In this document: positions 22,947 through 22,957 of the stretch, piece by piece
Layout of the letters: each line of letters opens with the position of its first letter
Position numbering within the stretch: position 1 is the stretch's first letter
From: Trichomonas vaginalis G3
Lineage: Eukaryota > Parabasalia > Trichomonadida > Trichomonadidae
NCBI RefSeq assembly: GCF_026262505.1
Contig: NW_026529128.1
Location: forward strand, 1-22,957
Reading direction: 5' to 3'
Length of the DNA: 22,957 bases
Notes under the pieces: model-generated
Seen by the model: only the letters and a program-made list of their open reading frames with translations
Databases searched by the model: none
What the model was told of the DNA's origin: nothing
Program-made: the position numbers and the translations under genes

Positions 22947-22957
22947 CAGATTCTCCT
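22947..22957. other. non-satellite bases at the right end (possible array border)
   Basis: After GATTTCAAACAA the unit should continue AGTTGCATAAAAG, but the sequence reads CAGATTCTCCT to the end of the window. These 11 bases do not fit any unit position I could find. They may be the first bases of flanking sequence, but are too few to identify and could also be read-end noise. Confidence 0.5.

Noticed and set aside
1-22957. tRNA, rRNA, telomeric repeat, LTR or other virus-like element
   Set aside because: Nothing in the unit, the T-rich block, the relic or the last 11 bases resembles any of these.

Overview
The window is essentially one tandem satellite array with no gene I can support. The repeat unit is 131 bp, about 27% GC by my hand count (36 of 131), and has no internal CpG. 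I estimate about 170 copies in total. An A/T-rich, homogenised array of this length points to a eukaryotic genome (centromeric, pericentromeric or other heterochromatin). Nothing in the sequence lets me name the lineage, and I do not recognise the satellite family.

Layout. (1) 1-5040: units in + orientation, mostly 130-132 bp, with many single-base indels. (2) 5041-5432: an almost pure T-rich stretch that keeps a few unit words in the right order but compressed. (3) 5433-6414: + units again, becoming clean. (4) 6414/6415: an abrupt spacerless inversion centred on ATCGAT, where the array flips strand at the same unit position on both sides. (5) 6415-14519: about 62 head-to-tail units in - orientation with one single-base insertion in 8.1 kb. 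(6) 14520-20294: - units with increasing small indels. (7) 20295-20495: about 200 bp that looks like unrelated sequence but aligns by eye to a very diverged 1.5-unit satellite relic. (8) 20496-21780: clean - units. (9) 21781-22946: the most decayed units, ending in 11 bp of non-satellite sequence at 22947-22957, which may be the array edge.

The unit is built from a chain of three inverted repeats whose ends meet at TTGC/GCAA nodes: a 15-bp stem with an 11-nt loop, a 20-bp stem with a 7-nt loop, and an 8-bp stem closing a 26-nt loop across the unit boundary. Nearly the whole 131 bp is therefore dyad-symmetric. The open reading frames in every unit start at TTG, span 1.44 units and shift frame from copy to copy; they are by-products of the repeat.

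The points most worth a second look are the spacerless inversion next to the most homogeneous block, the dyad-chain design of the unit, the diverged relic and its TCTAC variant shared with edge units, and the T-rich block. The T-rich block and some of the indels may be sequencing or assembly artefacts.
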